Shown piece by piece: positions 1-11,354 of a stretch of DNA of 64,000 nt. The stretch covers positions 10,433,591 to 10,497,590 of the forward strand of contig JAMKCF010000002.1 in assembly GCA_023634235.1 (NCBI GenBank). Reading direction: 5' to 3'. This DNA comes from Pisaster brevispinus. Lineage: Eukaryota > Echinodermata > Asteroidea > Forcipulatida > Asteriidae. The notes beneath the pieces were generated by a model. The model worked only from the letters and a program-made list of their open reading frames with translations. It was not told where the DNA came from and did no database searches. Both the position numbers and the translations under genes were made by a program. Numbering within the stretch: position 1 is the first letter of the stretch; every line of letters starts with the position of its first letter.

Positions 1-245
1 TGAATTTAAGAAAATAAACTCTGCACTGTGTGGACATGTATTATTCTTAGGTCTGCAATTCCTATGTAATGCTTGACCAGTGTTTTTTCAGCGTTGAAAA
101 TTTTATTAAGTGCATAGAACAAAGAAATGTCCACAGAGTGTATGAAACACAGAGCTTTGTGTGTTTGCTGTTTTCTCTGAAACTATTTTTCTGGAGGGTT
201 TGTACTGATAGTGAACTTTCAATTAAAGCGGGTTGTTTCATACAC

Positions 246-402
246 TGTAAAAACTTCCGGTTCAGAATTGCACCGGTTTCCATTGCGACCCGTTTCATGG
301 TCAGGCCGAAGCAACATCCGGGTCAATAACCCAATTTGTTTTACCAGTTTCCGGTCAGCCTGGCCCTGACACCCGAAATCAGGAGCAATTCCGACGCAGG
401 AG
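246..402. repeat. GGGTCA-type MITE, degenerate copy
   Basis: Diverged copy of a short inverted-repeat family also present at 17640-17852, 24490-24722, 26495-26645 and 29874-30085. The shared plan is an end of the form AAAACTTCCGGGTCAGAATTG, several internal GGGTCA/TGACCC half-sites, and the inverted end. Here the start reads AAAAACTTCCGGTTCAGAATTG-like and the far end is strongly decayed. Confidence 0.55.
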
Positions 403-803
403 AATTCTTTTGGGGGATAGTCAATATTTTCTGGAACCCATTTAGCCTGTTCTATCTTTACGAGTCGACAATATTACTAAACTAGTAAAGTTACAGTCAA
501 TACAATACGTTCATGCAAAAAATGGCTGACATTCAGCAATATGTAAATCTACAAAAATTTACTTTAAATATACATTCACAATCACTTCGACGAATGAGCT
601 ATCTAGGTTAAAATATTTCACTGTAAACTTCACAAATGTTTTGTCAAGCAAAAAGAAAACTTAAGAGTCATTTCACGTAAATACTTGACATATGTGTCCA
701 CGGTCAAAAAATCTTTTTTTTTAAATACTTTGTAGGTCGAAGGGCCTTGGGGTGCAAGTAAACAAAATCAAACTTTCAAATCCATATATAGCCCGTTGCC
801 ATG
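403..803. other. AT-rich stretch without a recognised gene
   Basis: No ORF with coding character, splice pattern or repeat family was recognised here. The last bases (795-808) hold the palindrome GTTGCCATGGTAAC, which fits the X-box bound by RFX factors and touches the left end of the foldback element that follows. Confidence 0.5.
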
Positions 804-1222
804 GTAACAGCTCATTTTGTGTTTTGGGCATTTTAAGCCGATTTGGAGGTCTGAAAAACTGGTTTTTAGCTCATATTTATAACTCCACCCTACCAAAATG
901 CAAAATTATTTCATAAAACCTTTTATACCACTACAAAGTATCATTCTTGGCCTTACTTGAGAAAAAAAATTATTGCTATAAATTTTACCCTTATGCTATT
1001 TTTGCATCAAGCATTAAAGCATGTTTTTACAACTTGCAAAATCGACATTTTTACCCTATTTTTGGCCCTAAAAATTTCAATTTGCCAGGGGTCTCAGAAA
1101 AATTTCCTTTCGGTTGTGATTAGGGCCAACATTGATCTTTCCATATCTGGTGAGGAAAACTTGGGCAATTGTATCCTGTTGTGACAATACTGCCTCAAAA
1201 ACTGATTTTTTTTCCCAAAACA

Positions 1223-2668
1223 GGAAAAATGCATTTTGAAGTTTTTCTCTCAGTTTGAACCAGTATCATTAAAAAAGAACACTTTAATCAATCAGGCAAC
1301 TTTTCCTGAGCGTTCTGTAGGCTTGTTGAATACCCCACATTGATGAAAAACTTTTGATGACTTAAATCTCAGACTTTACCCCCCCCCCCCCCCCGAAGCG
1401 TATTATGTTACATTCCCTTACGAGTCATTCCGTGCCAACTCATCTGACGGGTTGGCAGGCTCTGTCTCAGATTTTGCTATTTTTGTTTGTAAACATTCCC
1501 CTATGGGTGTCATGAACACTCACCAAATTTTAGAAACCTACTCCTTAACATTTCTGAGGTATGGCCCCATAAAAGTTTAAGCCCCGCCCCTTCAAATTTA
1601 CTTTTTGTGTTTTGGGCATTTTTAGAGGCCTATATCTACAAATTGAGAAAAGATATGTAACTGCAAATTAATATACAGGGTACCTGGTACCTCATCTACT
1701 AGAATCTACTGTCAAAAGTAGCTTGGAACATTTTTATATCAAGGCATAGGTCTGTAAAAACTGAAATTTTAGGCCGCGGAATGATTTTTCGTAATTTTTG
1801 AGACCACTATAGTGCCTAAGTGAAATGTCTGATTGATTTTGTATTACATTTGGTTATAAAGTAGGTGTATATGTGTAACCTGATATAAGGATAAACCAAT
1901 CACACTTTTGATGGGTATTTAGCAGGGGTCTGAATGTGGGTCTGGCTGTAAAATTGCAAAAAATACCGCCTTTTTCAAGTGGTTATTTGACAACATGGGA
2001 CATTTCTTACAGATTTACAAATTTTCCCCCCAAAATATTTTGTATCCAGTCTACTTGTGTGAGAAATCAAAAAAATTGACTCTTTACTCCTTCATTTAAA
2101 AAAAAAATCAAATGAATATGACTAATTTAAGGTTATTGTTGTACATCGAAGTTTTTAGTGAAATCACTTGTTTACAAAAGAGCCACAGAACCTAGACTAA
2201 GTTCCTGCAGACCATGGAAGCGTAGTGCCGCCACTTGAATGAAAAAAATCTGCACTTTTTGTGTATATGTGTACAATAACTATCATGTTCGTACATTATA
2301 GCTATCATACGTACATTACTACTATTGGATGTACAAAATAACTATCACTGACACGGTAACTCCGGACTTATCGTGTACAGAGGATACTTATCCTGTTAGT
2401 ACATATCTATCATGTTCGTACATGATAATTGTCATCCCCCCATACACAATAATTATCATGTTTAGTGTATGTACAGAATAATGACGATTCACGATCAACT
2501 TCAGGCGCATCATGTATAGTACACAATATTGTGCAGCATCTCCATGCAAAAAGTACTCTCAAACAACCCCGAGATAGTGGCTTATGAATACAGAGATGAA
2601 ATACTTTAAAATGGCAACCGAAACACGGCTTTGTTTGGATTTTATTAGGATGTTAACTAACAGTTTGT
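1223..2668 (+). repeat. Direct duplication inside the foldback element, copy A
   Basis: Runs from GGAAAAATGCATTTTGAAG to a GTTAACTAACAGTTTGTAC-like end and is nearly identical to 2975-4415, including a C-run, the same ORF fragments and the AT-rich palindromic tail. Differences are a few substitutions and small indels (for example the C-run is longer in copy B). The similarity suggests a recent internal duplication. Confidence 0.85.
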
Positions 2669-2974
2669 ACCAAGCTTGTTTAAGAATATTATTTCACATG
2701 GAGATGCTTCACAAAATCTTTTTATACAGCTGGTCTTAAGGGGATGTGTTCATAAATCATAATTATTGTGTACGTACACATAACCTTTTGTGTAGTGTAC
2801 AATTACGTACATGATAATTATCATGTACGACATCATAATTGTCGTCTATACGTACATGGTAAGTCCGTAGTTATTTTGTACGTTGATAAGTAATTGTGTA
2901 CTATACATAATAGTTACTATGTATGTTTATTGACGTACATGATAGTTATTGGGTATAGTTATTGATAGTTATTG
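2230..2974. repeat. Iterated GTACATGATAATTATCATG-type palindromes
   Basis: The stretch is built from short words such as GTACATGATAATTATCATG, GTACATTA and TAACTATCATG, many being palindromic around TACGTA or ATAATTAT. The first part belongs to copy A and the last 300 bases are the spacer before copy B. The same material recurs at about 3985-4445. No coding signal. Confidence 0.7.
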
Positions 2975-4415
2975 GGAAAAATGCATTTTGAAGTTTTTCT
3001 CTCAGTTTGAACCAGTATCATTAAAAAAGAACACTTTAATCAATCAGGCAACTTTTCCTGAGCGTTCTGTAGGCTTGTTGAATACCCCACATTGATGAAA
3101 AACTTTTGATGACTTAAATCTCAGACTTTACCCCCCCCCCCCCCCCCCCGAAGCGTATTATGTTACATTCCCTTACGAGTCATTCCGTGCCAACTCATCT
3201 GACGGGTTGGCAGGCTCCGTCTCAGATTTTGCTATTTTTGTTTGTAAACATTCCCCTATAGGTGTCATGAACACTCACCAAATTTTAGAAACCTACTCCT
3301 TAACATTTCTGAGGTATGGCCCCATAAAAGTTTAAGCCCCGCCCCTTCAAATTTACTTTTTGTGTTTTGGGCATTTTTAGAGGCCTATATCTACAAATTG
3401 TAACTGCAAATTAATATACAGGGTACCTGGTACCTCATCAACTAGAATCTACTGTCAAAAGTAGCTTGGAACATTTTTATATCAAGGCATAGGTCTGTAA
3501 AAACTGAAATTTTAGGCCGCGAAATGATTTTTCGTAATTTTTGAGACCACTATAGTGCCTAAGTGAAATGTCTGATTGATTTTGTATTACATTTGGTTAT
3601 AAACTAGGTGTTTATGTGTAACCTGATATAAGGATAGACCAATCACACTTTTGATGGGTATTTAGCAGGGGTCTGAATGTGGGTCTGGCTGTAAAATTGC
3701 AAAAAATACCGCCTTTTTCAAGTGGTTGTTTGACAACATGGGACATTTTCTTACAGATTTACAAATTTTCCCCCAAAATATTTTGTATCCAGTCTACTTG
3801 TGTGTGAAATCAAAAAAATTGACTCTTTACTCCTTCATTTAAAAAAAAAAATCAAATGAATATGACTAATTTAAGGTTATTGTTGTACATCGAAGTTTTT
3901 AGTGAAATCACTTGTTTACAAAAGAGCCACAGAACCTAGACTAAGTTCCTGCAGACCATGGAAGCGTAGTGCCGCCACTTGAATGAAAAAAATCTGCACT
4001 TTTTGTGTATATGTGTACAATAACTATCATGTTCGTACATTATAGCTATCATACGTACATTACTACTATTGGATGTACAAAATAACTATCACTGACACGG
4101 TAACTCCGGACTTATCGTGTACAGAGGATACTTATCCTGTTAGTACATATCTATCATGTTCGTACATGATAATTGTCATCCCCCCCATACACAATAATTA
4201 TCATGTTTAGTGTATGTACAGAATAATGACGATTCACGATCAACTTCAGACGCATCATGTATAGTACACAATATTGTGCAGCATCTCCATGCAAAAAGTA
4301 CTCTCAAACAACCCCGAGATAGTGGCTTATGAATACAGAGATGAAATACTTTAAAATGGCAACCGAAACACGGCTTTGTTTGGATTTTATTAGGCTGTTA
4401 ACTAACAGTTCGTAC
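2975..4415 (+). repeat. Direct duplication inside the foldback element, copy B
   Basis: Second copy of 1223-2668 at an offset of about 1.75 kb. After 4415 the sequence turns into the inverted right arm of the whole element, so copy B sits between left arm and right arm. Confidence 0.85.
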
Positions 4416-5799
4416 ATGATAGTTATTGTGTATGTACACATTAAGACATGTAAGAGAAGGATTGCTTTTCATGTGGCGGCACTACACTTCCGTAGTGTAC
4501 AAACTATGCCTGCAGGAAGTCAAGGCTCTGTCAGCTCTTTTGTAAACAAGTGATTTCACTAAACTGCATGCATACACAACAATAACCTTAAATTAGTCAT
4601 ATTCATTTTTGTTTTACTTGAAGGAGTATAGAGAATCATTTTTTTGTTTATTTCTCACACAAGTAGACTGGACACAAAGTATATTTATAAATACCCATCA
4701 AAGGGGGGGTTGGTCTATCCTTATAGCAGGTCACACATATACAACTAGTTTATAACCAAATGTAATACAAAAGCAATCTGACATTTCACTTTAAGCACCA
4801 GGGGTCTCAAAAATGATGAAAAATCATTCCGCGGGCTAAAATGTCAGTTTTGATAGACCTATGCCTTGATATAAGAATGTCCTATGCTACTTTTGACAGT
4901 ATATTCTAGTTGATGGGGTACCAGGTACCCTGTATATTAATTTGCAGTTACATATCTTTTCTCAATTTGTAGATATAGGCCTCTAAAAATGCCCAAAACA
5001 CAAAAAGTAAATTTGAAGGGGCGGGGCTTAAACTTTTATGGGGCCATACCTCAGAAATGTTAAGGAGTAGTTTTCTAAAATTTGGTGAGTGTTCAAGACA
5101 CCCATAGGGGAATGTTTACAAACAAAAATAGCAAAATCTGATACGGGGCCTGCCAACCCATCAGGTGAGTTGGCACGGAATGACTCATAAGGGAATGTAA
5201 CATAATACGCTTCGGGGGGGGGGGTAAAGTCTGAGATTTAAGTCATCAAAAGTTTTTCATCAATGTGGGGTTATTCAATAAGCCTACAGAACACTCAGGA
5301 AAAGTTGCCTGATTGATTAAAGTGTTCTTTTTTAATGATACTGGTTCAAACTGAGAGAAAAACTTCAAAATGCATTTTTCCTGTTTTTGGAAAAAAATCT
5401 GTTTTTGAGGCAGTATTGTCACAACAGGATACAATTGCCCAAGTTTTCCTCACCCGATATGGAAAGACCAATGTTGGCCCTAATCACAACCGAAAGGAAA
5501 TTTTTCTGAGGCCCCTGGCAAATTGAAATTTTTAGGGCCAAAAATAGGGTAAAAATGTCGATTTTGCAAGTTGTAAAAACATGCTTTAATGCTTGATGCA
5601 AAAATAGCATAAGGGTAAAATTTATAGCAATAATTTTTTTTCTCAAGTAAGGCCAAGAATGATACTTTGTAGTGGTATAAAAGGTTTTATGAAATAATTT
5701 TGCATTTTGGTAGGGTGGAGTTATAAACATGAGGTAAAAAACAGTTTTTCAGACCTCCAAATCGGCTTAAAATGCCCAAAACACAAAATGAGCTGTTAC

Positions 5800-6260
5800 G
5801 TGAAATAACACTTAAAAGGCACTTTAAATGTATAATATTCAAAGTTGATATTTTAAGGTATGATAATCATCTTAAAGCAAGCGGACAATATTGGTATTTG
5901 TCAAAGACCGGTATTCGCACTTTATGTGACCAATATACAATAATGACACACATATCTTTTAAATTTTTAAACAATCGGTTACCGAAGTCAGGACAAAAAA
6001 GTTAAAATAAATTTCACTGTTTATAAAAGTTGTGGTTTTTGCCTCGCGAGATGATTCAGAACTAACTGTTTTACTTATTTTTTCTTCTTCAAAAACTAGT
6101 GCAAATCCGTGAGCGTTTGTTCAATCTTACCAATGTTGTGTGCCACATAGTACTGCATCAATCGACTTCGACGTTTTTTCAGTAAAAAGCACTTTGTCGC
6201 AGCCATGGTGGTTGTTTGTTGGGGTGTTTGTTTGTTTGTTTTTTATCCAAATTCCTTTAT
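5800..6260. other. Non-coding, with a fragment of a common MITE
   Basis: Around 5908-5930 the words GGTATTTGTCAAAGACCGGTAT match those at 13315-13335 (TGGTAATTGTCAAAGACCAG). This is a scattered repeat fragment. Nothing else supportable; the stretch is the 3' flank of the lectin gene on the minus strand. Confidence 0.4.
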
Positions 6261-6995
6261 CTACAGATCGAAAAGGTAGCAGTCTCCATCGTGTGTTATG
6301 TCTGTATCAGCTGCTCTACGACTAGGCACATCGTTCAGTTGACAGCTCATCTTCCCTTGGCCTTTTCCCAGCAGATTGAAGGAGGTACATCGAGGCTCTG
6401 ATCGGCAGGCCCTTTGACAGGAAAAGAAACCAAGATCTGGTATCTCATTCAAGACGTGGTTGTGGAGGCAGCGGGACACTACGCGGCCAGTACTTCCGGT
6501 CTGAAGACAGAATTCCCCGGGTGAACTTTTATCGGTGGTCGGTTGCTCGCATGCTACATTCTTGTTACGGTCACATCTCTGGTCAGCCCATTTGCCCCCT
6601 TCACTAAGCCTCATGACAACGCAGGATGTTGACGTATCGCGGTCAGGCTGTCCAAGAAGCCAGTTCTCGTACACTTTCACATCGTTTGGCAGCGGGCAGG
6701 GATACCAAACTTCCTCACCGGAGTTATCAGCACAACCAATCCAGAGGTTTCCAGGCGGAACTCCGTTGAATTTCTTTGTATATAATTCCCAAATAAAATT
6801 CTGCTCGCCTGCTGAATTTGGGACAACCATGGCTGCTTGAAGCCCGCCACAAATCTTGTTAGCAGATATCCAAGTCATTTTCCTGTCTAGTACAATGTAG
6901 CAAGACTCGCCATAACGTTGCCATTCACTTGGGCAGATACTAGCCACGGTTACCGTCGACAAAAATCCAACTATAGATAAAAACCTCAAATCCAT
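6261..6995 (-). CDS. Secreted C-type lectin domain plus PAN/apple domain protein
   Basis: A 244-residue protein in one uninterrupted coding exon. Residues 1-20 form a signal peptide ending before Cys21. Residues 21-149 are a long-form C-type lectin domain: Cys21-Cys32, Cys49-Cys149 and Cys125-Cys141 fit the three canonical disulfides, Cys88 and Cys100 are a likely extra pair, and LWIGC (84-88) is the WIGL core motif. The sugar site shows GQPD (115-118), a galactose-type signature in this family, but the usual WND is WAD (136-138 region), so calcium-dependent binding may be altered. Residues 163-244 hold Cys at 163, 176, 193, 197, 203, 218 and 239, as in PAN/apple modules. By family knowledge such proteins act outside the cell in recognition or adhesion; the ligand is unknown. 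The start ATG is followed directly by the hydrophobic leader. Additional upstream non-coding exons cannot be excluded. Confidence 0.82.
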   Translation of the reverse strand: MDLRFLSIVGFLSTVTVASICPSEWQRYGESCYIVLDRKMTWISANKICGGLQAAMVVPNSAGEQNFIWELYTKKFNGVPPGNLWIGCADNSGEEVWYPCPLPNDVKVYENWLLGQPDRDTSTSCVVMRLSEGGKWADQRCDRNKNVACEQPTTDKSSPGEFCLQTGSTGRVVSRCLHNHVLNEIPDLGFFSCQRACRSEPRCTSFNLLGKGQGKMSCQLNDVPSRRAADTDITHDGDCYLFDL

Positions 6996-7440
6996 CTTGA
7001 AAAGTTGGTTTGAGTATATTTACCTCCTACTGGCTGCTGCCGTGTAACGCAAGTTGTACTACTACCAGTACCACCGTTGAGTTTCTAAGTACAGGGAGAG
7101 GCAGCGAAATATGATGTACCTCTCTTTTGAAGAAGCGTTCCGTAATGAGGCTATCAATAGTCGTAGTAGTCCTGTCACATACCGATTGGCGATTCAGATT
7201 CAGATGTTTGGGTTTTTTCAGGCGGGAAAGACGGGGCTCTTTACGTAAAAGCTTTGCCGATTCACCCGGTAGGTCGAAGTAAAACTGGATTGTCTTCGTT
7301 ATTAGACAAAAACCAGCATAGGCTTGACTGATGAAGTCTTAGTCAAGGTTGAAAAAAACGTATTTCGTTTCCAAGCCGACTGTTGCTACCATAGAAACGT
7401 ACACAAAAGCATGCCTTTAAAAGCATTGTTGCTCACAAAC
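6996..7440 (-). promoter_or_regulatory. Upstream region of the lectin gene
   Basis: This is the 5' flank of the lectin ORF on the minus strand. It has no clear TATA box; a CCAAT-type word (GCCAATCGG on the minus strand, near 7180-7190) lies about 190 bases upstream of the ATG. No ORF of interest. The promoter assignment rests on position only. Confidence 0.3.
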
Positions 7441-8472
7441 ATGCACACTCAGAACAAAAGGTAAAAAAAAGTTATGTAAAAAAGTTGTGTAAGAAATTAC
7501 TTAATTGAAGTAAAAAGCCACTAAAAAAATATACTAAATTGTTATGTAAAAAAAAAAAAACATATTCAAAGGATAAACTTACTGTTTACTTTATGTTTTG
7601 TAAAGTTACCAAAGTTAAGAGTAAACTTTACATGTAATTTGTAAGTTTTACAAGGAAGTGGTAAAAAGTAACCGAAATTGAAGTAAACTGGTCCACGTGA
7701 AAACATTTTCCCATAATGCAAATGTAATACACTCGTGCATGTATAAGCACAGAGTAAGCAAGTCGCAGGCGCACATAACAATCCAAGATGGACTGGGGTG
7801 GACAGAACACTGATGCTGCAGGGTTTTGATGCTTGGAGTTCGCGTGTTCAAAGTTGCAAGGGGGAATTTGGCTTTATGGTCGTCGTGGAACAACAGTCTG
7901 TCGAAGAGGGAAAGGACTCATCCAGGAAAACCATGGCGTACTAGCTGCAAAGACGTTCAACATGAAGGCTTCAGCAATGGGGCAAATTAGACCGTCGAAA
8001 AAGGTCTGATTAAACCAACCGGCTCTTTTCAGAGCCAGCACCTCTTTCCAGAAGAGATGTTTTACCTTGTCTGCCGGGCTGACCCCCCCCCCCATATTTT
8101 TACACTATTGCTACGAGATTTGTTTTTTCTGTGTGTGCTTAAGTAATCAATTTATGAAAACCAAATAATTTAGTAACAGTTTACAAGGTCAAACGGTAAG
8201 GAATAACCATTTAAATGGGTAAAAGTCCAGTATTACACAAAAATTAAGTTTTTTTTAATCAATTAATTAAATAAAATTTACTTAATTAACGTTTACCAAG
8301 AAAAGAGGTAAAGTTCTTTACTGATTTTTGAAGTAAAAATTTACATAATGTTTATGAAAACCTTTACCCAACCCGCATTATGTAAAACTTTACAAAACTA
8401 TTAGGAGGTTCGTATACAACATTGCAAAACTTGTAAAATTTTACACAACCTGTGTAATTTTTTCTGTGTGTG
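7441..8472. mobile_element. Candidate AT-rich element with GTAAA/TTTAC-rich ends
   Basis: Left (7441-7690) and right (8140-8472) parts are dense in TTTAC/GTAAA words, and the outer edges pair loosely: CACTCAGAACAAAAGGTAA on the left and the reverse complement of TTACACAGGTTGTGTAAAAT-like DNA ending in TTTTTTCTGTGTG on the right. The middle (7690-8100) is less biased and has a C-run at 8084. No transposase. A non-autonomous DNA element is the simplest reading but the termini are imperfect. Confidence 0.4.
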
Positions 8473-9344
8473 TGCAGTCTCCAAAATGGCTCCTGCTGCA
8501 TGTGCTCCCAATCAGTTAACCTCATTTCGTTACTTTTTCAACAGCACCAAGCTAATTGTGTCGATGATAAAATGCTATGTCTGCAGTTTGTTGCCCGCTC
8601 TCCTGTTGGGGCGGGTGGATGGGTCGCTTGTAGCTTTTAATTTCTGCCAGTTTTTTAAAACTAAAAACAACCTTCTTCTTTATTGCAGCTCAGTGTATTA
8701 ATATTGTTTACATTAGAGTGCATTTCTAATGTGTAACCTTTCTACTGTTGCGAGCGTTGGTGTGGCTGGTACACGGCCATTCATTCTGTAAAGCCTATTC
8801 CATTCCTTTCTTTGTACCTAAATTTGTCTTATTTTTTATAGTCAACAGCAACTTTTTTAAACGATATATTTTTTTTTCCTGCTGCTTAGTTCCACTGTTT
8901 TACCATTTTGTGTTTGTTTGTACATACTTATGGGTTTAACCACTTTGCAATTTTTCTAATCTTGAATTTACATACTTTTGTCGTTCTATTGGGCAAAAAT
9001 GAGCTTAGTTACGCTTGATTGAACTTTTAATCACGATTGAAAATAAAGTAATTCGGTTTGGTTAATGCCCTTCAACTTTAAATATGGGGAAGGTACACGT
9101 TTCCAGAACGACTGTTGCTACCACAGACTAGATGGAGGCTGGACAATTAGCTCATTTCCTCATTATGTCATGCTAGCATATATTGAAGCGTATGTAACGG
9201 TATAGTTCCCCCTGCTAAATTTTGATTGGTTTTGTCCGTGTAGCCTTACGTCACTATTTATATAATTATTATTATTCATCACATGTAAATTATCCTAAAT
9301 TTAAATTCAAATTACACACCGTTGCTGGCGTACTCTATAGGTTT
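8473..9344. other. Non-coding stretch
   Basis: T-rich on the plus strand with no recognised repeat family, splice pattern or coding homology. Confidence 0.4.
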
Positions 9345-10245
9345 GCCGCCATTCACATTCTCGTGGAAGACCAGTCAACTTGCGGGCCCGTGAGAACAAA
9401 TTTGTGCAAAGGGGTGCAGCTGGTTTTTTTGAAAGACAACTGGCGTGAGCAGAGCCCAAAGCCATTACGGCGTATAGTCCGGGCCCGCTGAAGTTTCTAA
9501 ATGCTCTGTCGTACAATCAGAGACACGATTTGGCACATACATCTCTCTCTTTTTTTGTGGGGGGGGGGGGGGGAGGCAGGATTGTTATTAGTGTAAATTG
9601 AAAAATGACTACCCCAAAATGACTTGTTTTCACGAGGCGAAGTTGGGTGAAAAGATATTCACTTTTCGAGACTCTTGCAGTAACTTACTAGAATCGTACT
9701 TCAAATTGAAAAATAAAATATTTCCAAGGCTAGTTGTTTACGTGCATTTGTCGTCCCTTTCGTTAATATTGGCATTGAATAACAGAATATGTAAGGTTCA
9801 GAAGTGATAAGTGCCAAGGGAACAATAAGTGCCGCTCGTTAACGGCAACCGGTAATTTGTATGGTGATTAGTTTGTATAAGGATGAGCACAATAGTTTCT
9901 GAAGGCTTATCCCTGGCATCAATTGCTCACTGATCAATTGCTAAGTCATACGTTTTTTGACATTACCATGATGATGAACGAAAATTACATTAAAGCTAAA
10001 TAATTTCATCCTTATTAACATTTAACCAGTCGGGGAAAATGAATACTGATCTACATGATTGCCATTGACTTGAACAAAGCGTACCGATGACTATTCAGTT
10101 TTATTTTGATGTCACGTTTTTTCTACAAGCACAAGCTGGTGAGAGTTTCCCACCGCATGTTACAGTGTATCGCTTTGGGCGACTGGGCTATCTAGTGTAG
10201 TGGCTAGCCACTGGACCGCCCAGCCGCCCAAAGCGATAGGATGTT
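9345..10245 (+). mobile_element. Hairpin-ended non-autonomous element (reference copy)
   Basis: About 0.9 kb. It starts near GTGGAAGACCAGTCAACTTG and ends with a long hairpin at 10168-10238. Large parts recur in reverse orientation at 61505-63390 and in rearranged form at 11355-11800, which fixes its limits roughly. It carries a G-run at 9559-9573. No transposase ORF. The terminal hairpin recalls Helitron 3' ends, but no CTRR-type terminus was established, so the class is open. Confidence 0.6.
10168..10238. repeat. 21-bp stem hairpin with inner palindrome
   Basis: TATCGCTTTGGGCGACTGGGC (10168-10188) pairs with 10218-10238 with a single mismatch. The 29-base loop contains a second palindrome, AGTGGCTAGCCACT, so the whole could extrude as a branched cruciform. 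The copy at about 61505-61550 keeps the inner palindrome and one outer arm only. Confidence 0.85.
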
Positions 10246-10457
10246 GTACAGGGTTTCTTCATTTTTATAAGTTTCCTGATTTTATTTAATTTTTACTTAT
10301 TAAATTGTTAGTTTAAAAAGTGGCCATTCTACCAAAATGTTTTTGGTGTGGAAACAAGTGGTGTAACAAAAATTAAAATCACATAAAATTGCACCCACGT
10401 TAACCTTTCATTAGCTGATGGCTCAAAGGTGCCCGGAAGCTCAATGGTGACATTATC

Positions 10458-11257
10458 GGCCCCGTTCCCACTGGACCCCGCATTGATCGCGCAATTTGAG
10501 AAAAGGGCGATCAGACCCCGCAATTTCTCGAAAAGGGCGATCAAAGGGCGATCAAGCGTAAGTGGGAACGCGAGGGCGATCAGGATCAGACCCCGCAATT
10601 TTGATCCACCTCGGGAGTAGGATTAAAGCGGGATCTGATCGCCCTTGTGGATTAATGGGCGATCAAAAGTCTAGTGGGAACGCAAAGGGCGATCAGACCC
10701 CGCAATTTGAGGGCGAACATCCGGTACGGTAGGCCCGAATGGCGCGAAAATGGTGTTCTTTTTTCTATTCCCAGCAAGCACCACGCATTTGGTGACATGA
10801 ATTGCAAGTAAAGCATAAAGCAGTATTGACGTCACGTGACGATACCAACTACACGTTCTGTACAACGCATACACTAAGCCCAAACCCACGCTTTAATTTT
10901 GGATGCATTGTATTCATACGTGCACGTTTTTTAAAGATGGCAGCGCCCAGCAATAAACGTCCCATAAATTCGTCAAAAAAAAAAAACTCCCAAAAAGATG
11001 AGAAGCGTGGCAAACTATGGTCGGACGAGGAGCTAGGAGCCATCCCACACTGTGTGGTCGCCATAGATACGTTGCGCCTGCGCACTGCCCACTTGGTCGA
11101 CCTGCGTTGGTGAACTTTGAATCCACTTCCGTTCCCAAAAGGGAGATCAATGTGCGATCATACTCTAGTGGGAACGCGACCGCAATTCACGTCTGCGACT
11201 AATCCTTTTGCGGGGTCAGGATCTCGTAATTGTGGATCCAGTGGGAACGCGGTCGCC
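10458..11257 (+). mobile_element. Non-autonomous Harbinger-like DNA element
   Basis: Ends are inverted: GTTCCCACTGGA near the left end and TCCAGTGGGAACGC near the right end. Both subterminal regions repeat the words GGGCGATCA, GACCCCGCAATTT and GTGGGAACGC many times, as expected of transposase-binding sites. The centre keeps the start of a Myb/SANT-type ORF (10937-11113), the DNA-binding partner protein encoded by PIF/Harbinger elements (known biology). The superfamily call is inference from that fragment and the iterated ends; I could not confirm a 3-bp target duplication. Confidence 0.6.
10937..11113 (+). pseudogene. Truncated Myb/SANT-like ORF of a DNA transposon
   Basis: ATG in an AAAGATGGC context opens a 58-codon frame. 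A lysine-rich leader of about 30 residues is followed by KRGKLWSDEELGAI, the typical beginning of a Myb/SANT-like helix (RGKLWSDEE). After that the frame leaves the family and stops, so the rest of the domain is lost. It is probably a remnant of a Harbinger-type Myb-like protein. Confidence 0.5.
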
Positions 11258-11354
11258 AAACCACAGGGTACCCAGTGTACCTATTGCTTACTCCATTATG
11301 GTCCAAAAACCATCGTGGTCTGAATATTTTGGACCCCATTCCTATCGCTCGAGT

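Larger units (their letters stand above)
804..5799. mobile_element. Foldback-type element with arms of about 1.4 kb
   Basis: The left end (804 onward, from GTAACAGCTCATTTTGTG) reappears as its reverse complement ending at 5799. The two arms can be followed inward to about 2245 and 4460, so most of the element is a giant inverted repeat around a short centre. It encodes no recognisable transposase. ORFs at 957-1184 (plus) and 5419-5730 (minus) are the same sequence in the two arms and look like repeat content, not genes. The architecture recalls foldback families such as the TU elements of sea urchins (known class); membership here is inference. I saw no clear target-site duplication. Confidence 0.8.

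Noticed and set aside
957..1184. ORF shared with 5419-5730 as a possible conserved gene
   Set aside because: The two ORFs are the same arm sequence of the foldback element; Phe/Leu/Ile-rich composition reflects T-rich DNA and no family is recognised.
6535..6840. Plus-strand 101-codon ORF
   Set aside because: Antisense shadow of the lectin domain.
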